Position numbers and translations under genes: made by a program
The notes under the pieces: generated by a model
The model's input: only the letters and a program-made list of their open reading frames with translations
The model's database searches: none
Told to the model about the DNA's origin: nothing
Assembly (NCBI GenBank): GCA_023382755.1
Contig: JAHDWR010000001.1
Coordinates: 65,381-114,323, forward strand
Length of the DNA stretch: 48,943 nt
DNA from: Dehalococcoidia bacterium
GTDB lineage: Bacteria; Chloroflexota; Dehalococcoidia; Tepidiformales; Tepidiformaceae
Reading direction: 5' to 3'
In this document: positions 48,894-48,943 of the stretch, one piece after another
How the letters are laid out: each line of letters starts with the position of its first letter
Position numbering within the stretch: the stretch's first letter is position 1

Positions 48894-48943
48894 ATGTCAT
48901 CGAGACCCTACCGGGTGCGGGAGGAGGGATGGCTCATGCGCCA
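48894..48943 (+). CDS. Start of a gene cut by the right window edge
   Basis: ATG at 48894 with a good ribosome site (AAAGGAGAAA). The visible residues are MSSRPYRVREEGWLMR. Too short to identify. Confidence 0.5.
   Translation, partial: MSSRPYRVREEGWLMR

Noticed and set aside
1-48943. CRISPR arrays, rRNA or tRNA genes
   Set aside because: No regularly spaced repeats of CRISPR type and no conserved rRNA or tRNA segments were found by eye.

Overview
The window is high-GC bacterial chromosome (or a large metal-resistance island) with small gaps, many 1-4 base start/stop overlaps and several apparently leaderless promoters. The mix of SCO, CtaG and PCuAC copper-delivery genes, System II cytochrome c maturation (ResB, CcsA, ResA-like), cydAB, lipoproteins with Thr/Pro-rich linkers, a TreT-type trehalose synthase and BlaI/M56 pairs suggests a Chloroflexota (Thermomicrobia or Dehalococcoidia-like) or deep actinobacterial host. 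That assignment is inference; no rRNA or tRNA is visible.

Layout. 1-8424: SHOCT protein (cut by the window edge), then a long minus-strand block: small membrane protein, leaderless SmtB-type arsR with a CDF exporter, and an oxidase copper-assembly operon (His-rich protein, SCO, membrane-PCuAC fusion, thioredoxin-like lipoprotein, HWH/HIH protein, DsbA-like lipoprotein, CtaG, CPBP). 8586-12022: uppP, a cupredoxin, a CDF gene with a divergent ZntR-like merR and its 19-bp-spacer promoter, ynfA, and a scar made of broken merR and methyltransferase genes. 12062-16269: one minus operon (DUF2933, Asp-box repeat protein, TlpA, CcdA, BlaI, M56 protease) behind a CTAC/GTAG palindrome. 16478-18260: cupredoxin, second SCO and second membrane protein. 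18422-23580: a mercury operon (TlpA-like, a lipoprotein gene split by in-frame TGA, CcdA-like, MerA, MerF-like, hypothetical, MerB) driven by a textbook MerR promoter, with a small membrane protein and merR divergent. 23658-33581: second BlaI/M56 pair, cupredoxin, redox lipoprotein, P19-type protein, DyP-like protein, YtkA-like protein, frameshifted CtaG and cydAB. 33695-40140: FliL-like, sortase, CcsA, DsbA-like, ResB and TlpA, with remnants of a ZIP transporter and a CPBP protease. 40282-43948: broken arsR, then a four-part Cu-ATPase fusion (cupredoxin, HMA, P1B-ATPase, YHS). 44070-48943: TreT and GalT, a broken cation antiporter, a Cys-tailed CDF protein, a repeat cluster and the start of one more gene.

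How it fits together. Most genes move or protect copper, zinc or mercury, or shuttle thiol electrons across the membrane for cytochrome c and oxidase assembly. Much of the set is duplicated (SCO, its membrane partner, CtaG, CcdA, DsbA, redox lipoprotein, BlaI/M56). The most striking pattern is a group of CTAC...GTAG palindromes in front of unrelated redox, cupredoxin and sortase genes and of the BlaI operons themselves, suggesting a dispersed BlaI-type regulon with no beta-lactamase in sight. Second is an unusual mercury operon joining MerA and MerB to a CcdA/TlpA thiol relay. Many broken genes sit between the intact blocks, so the region has been repeatedly rearranged.
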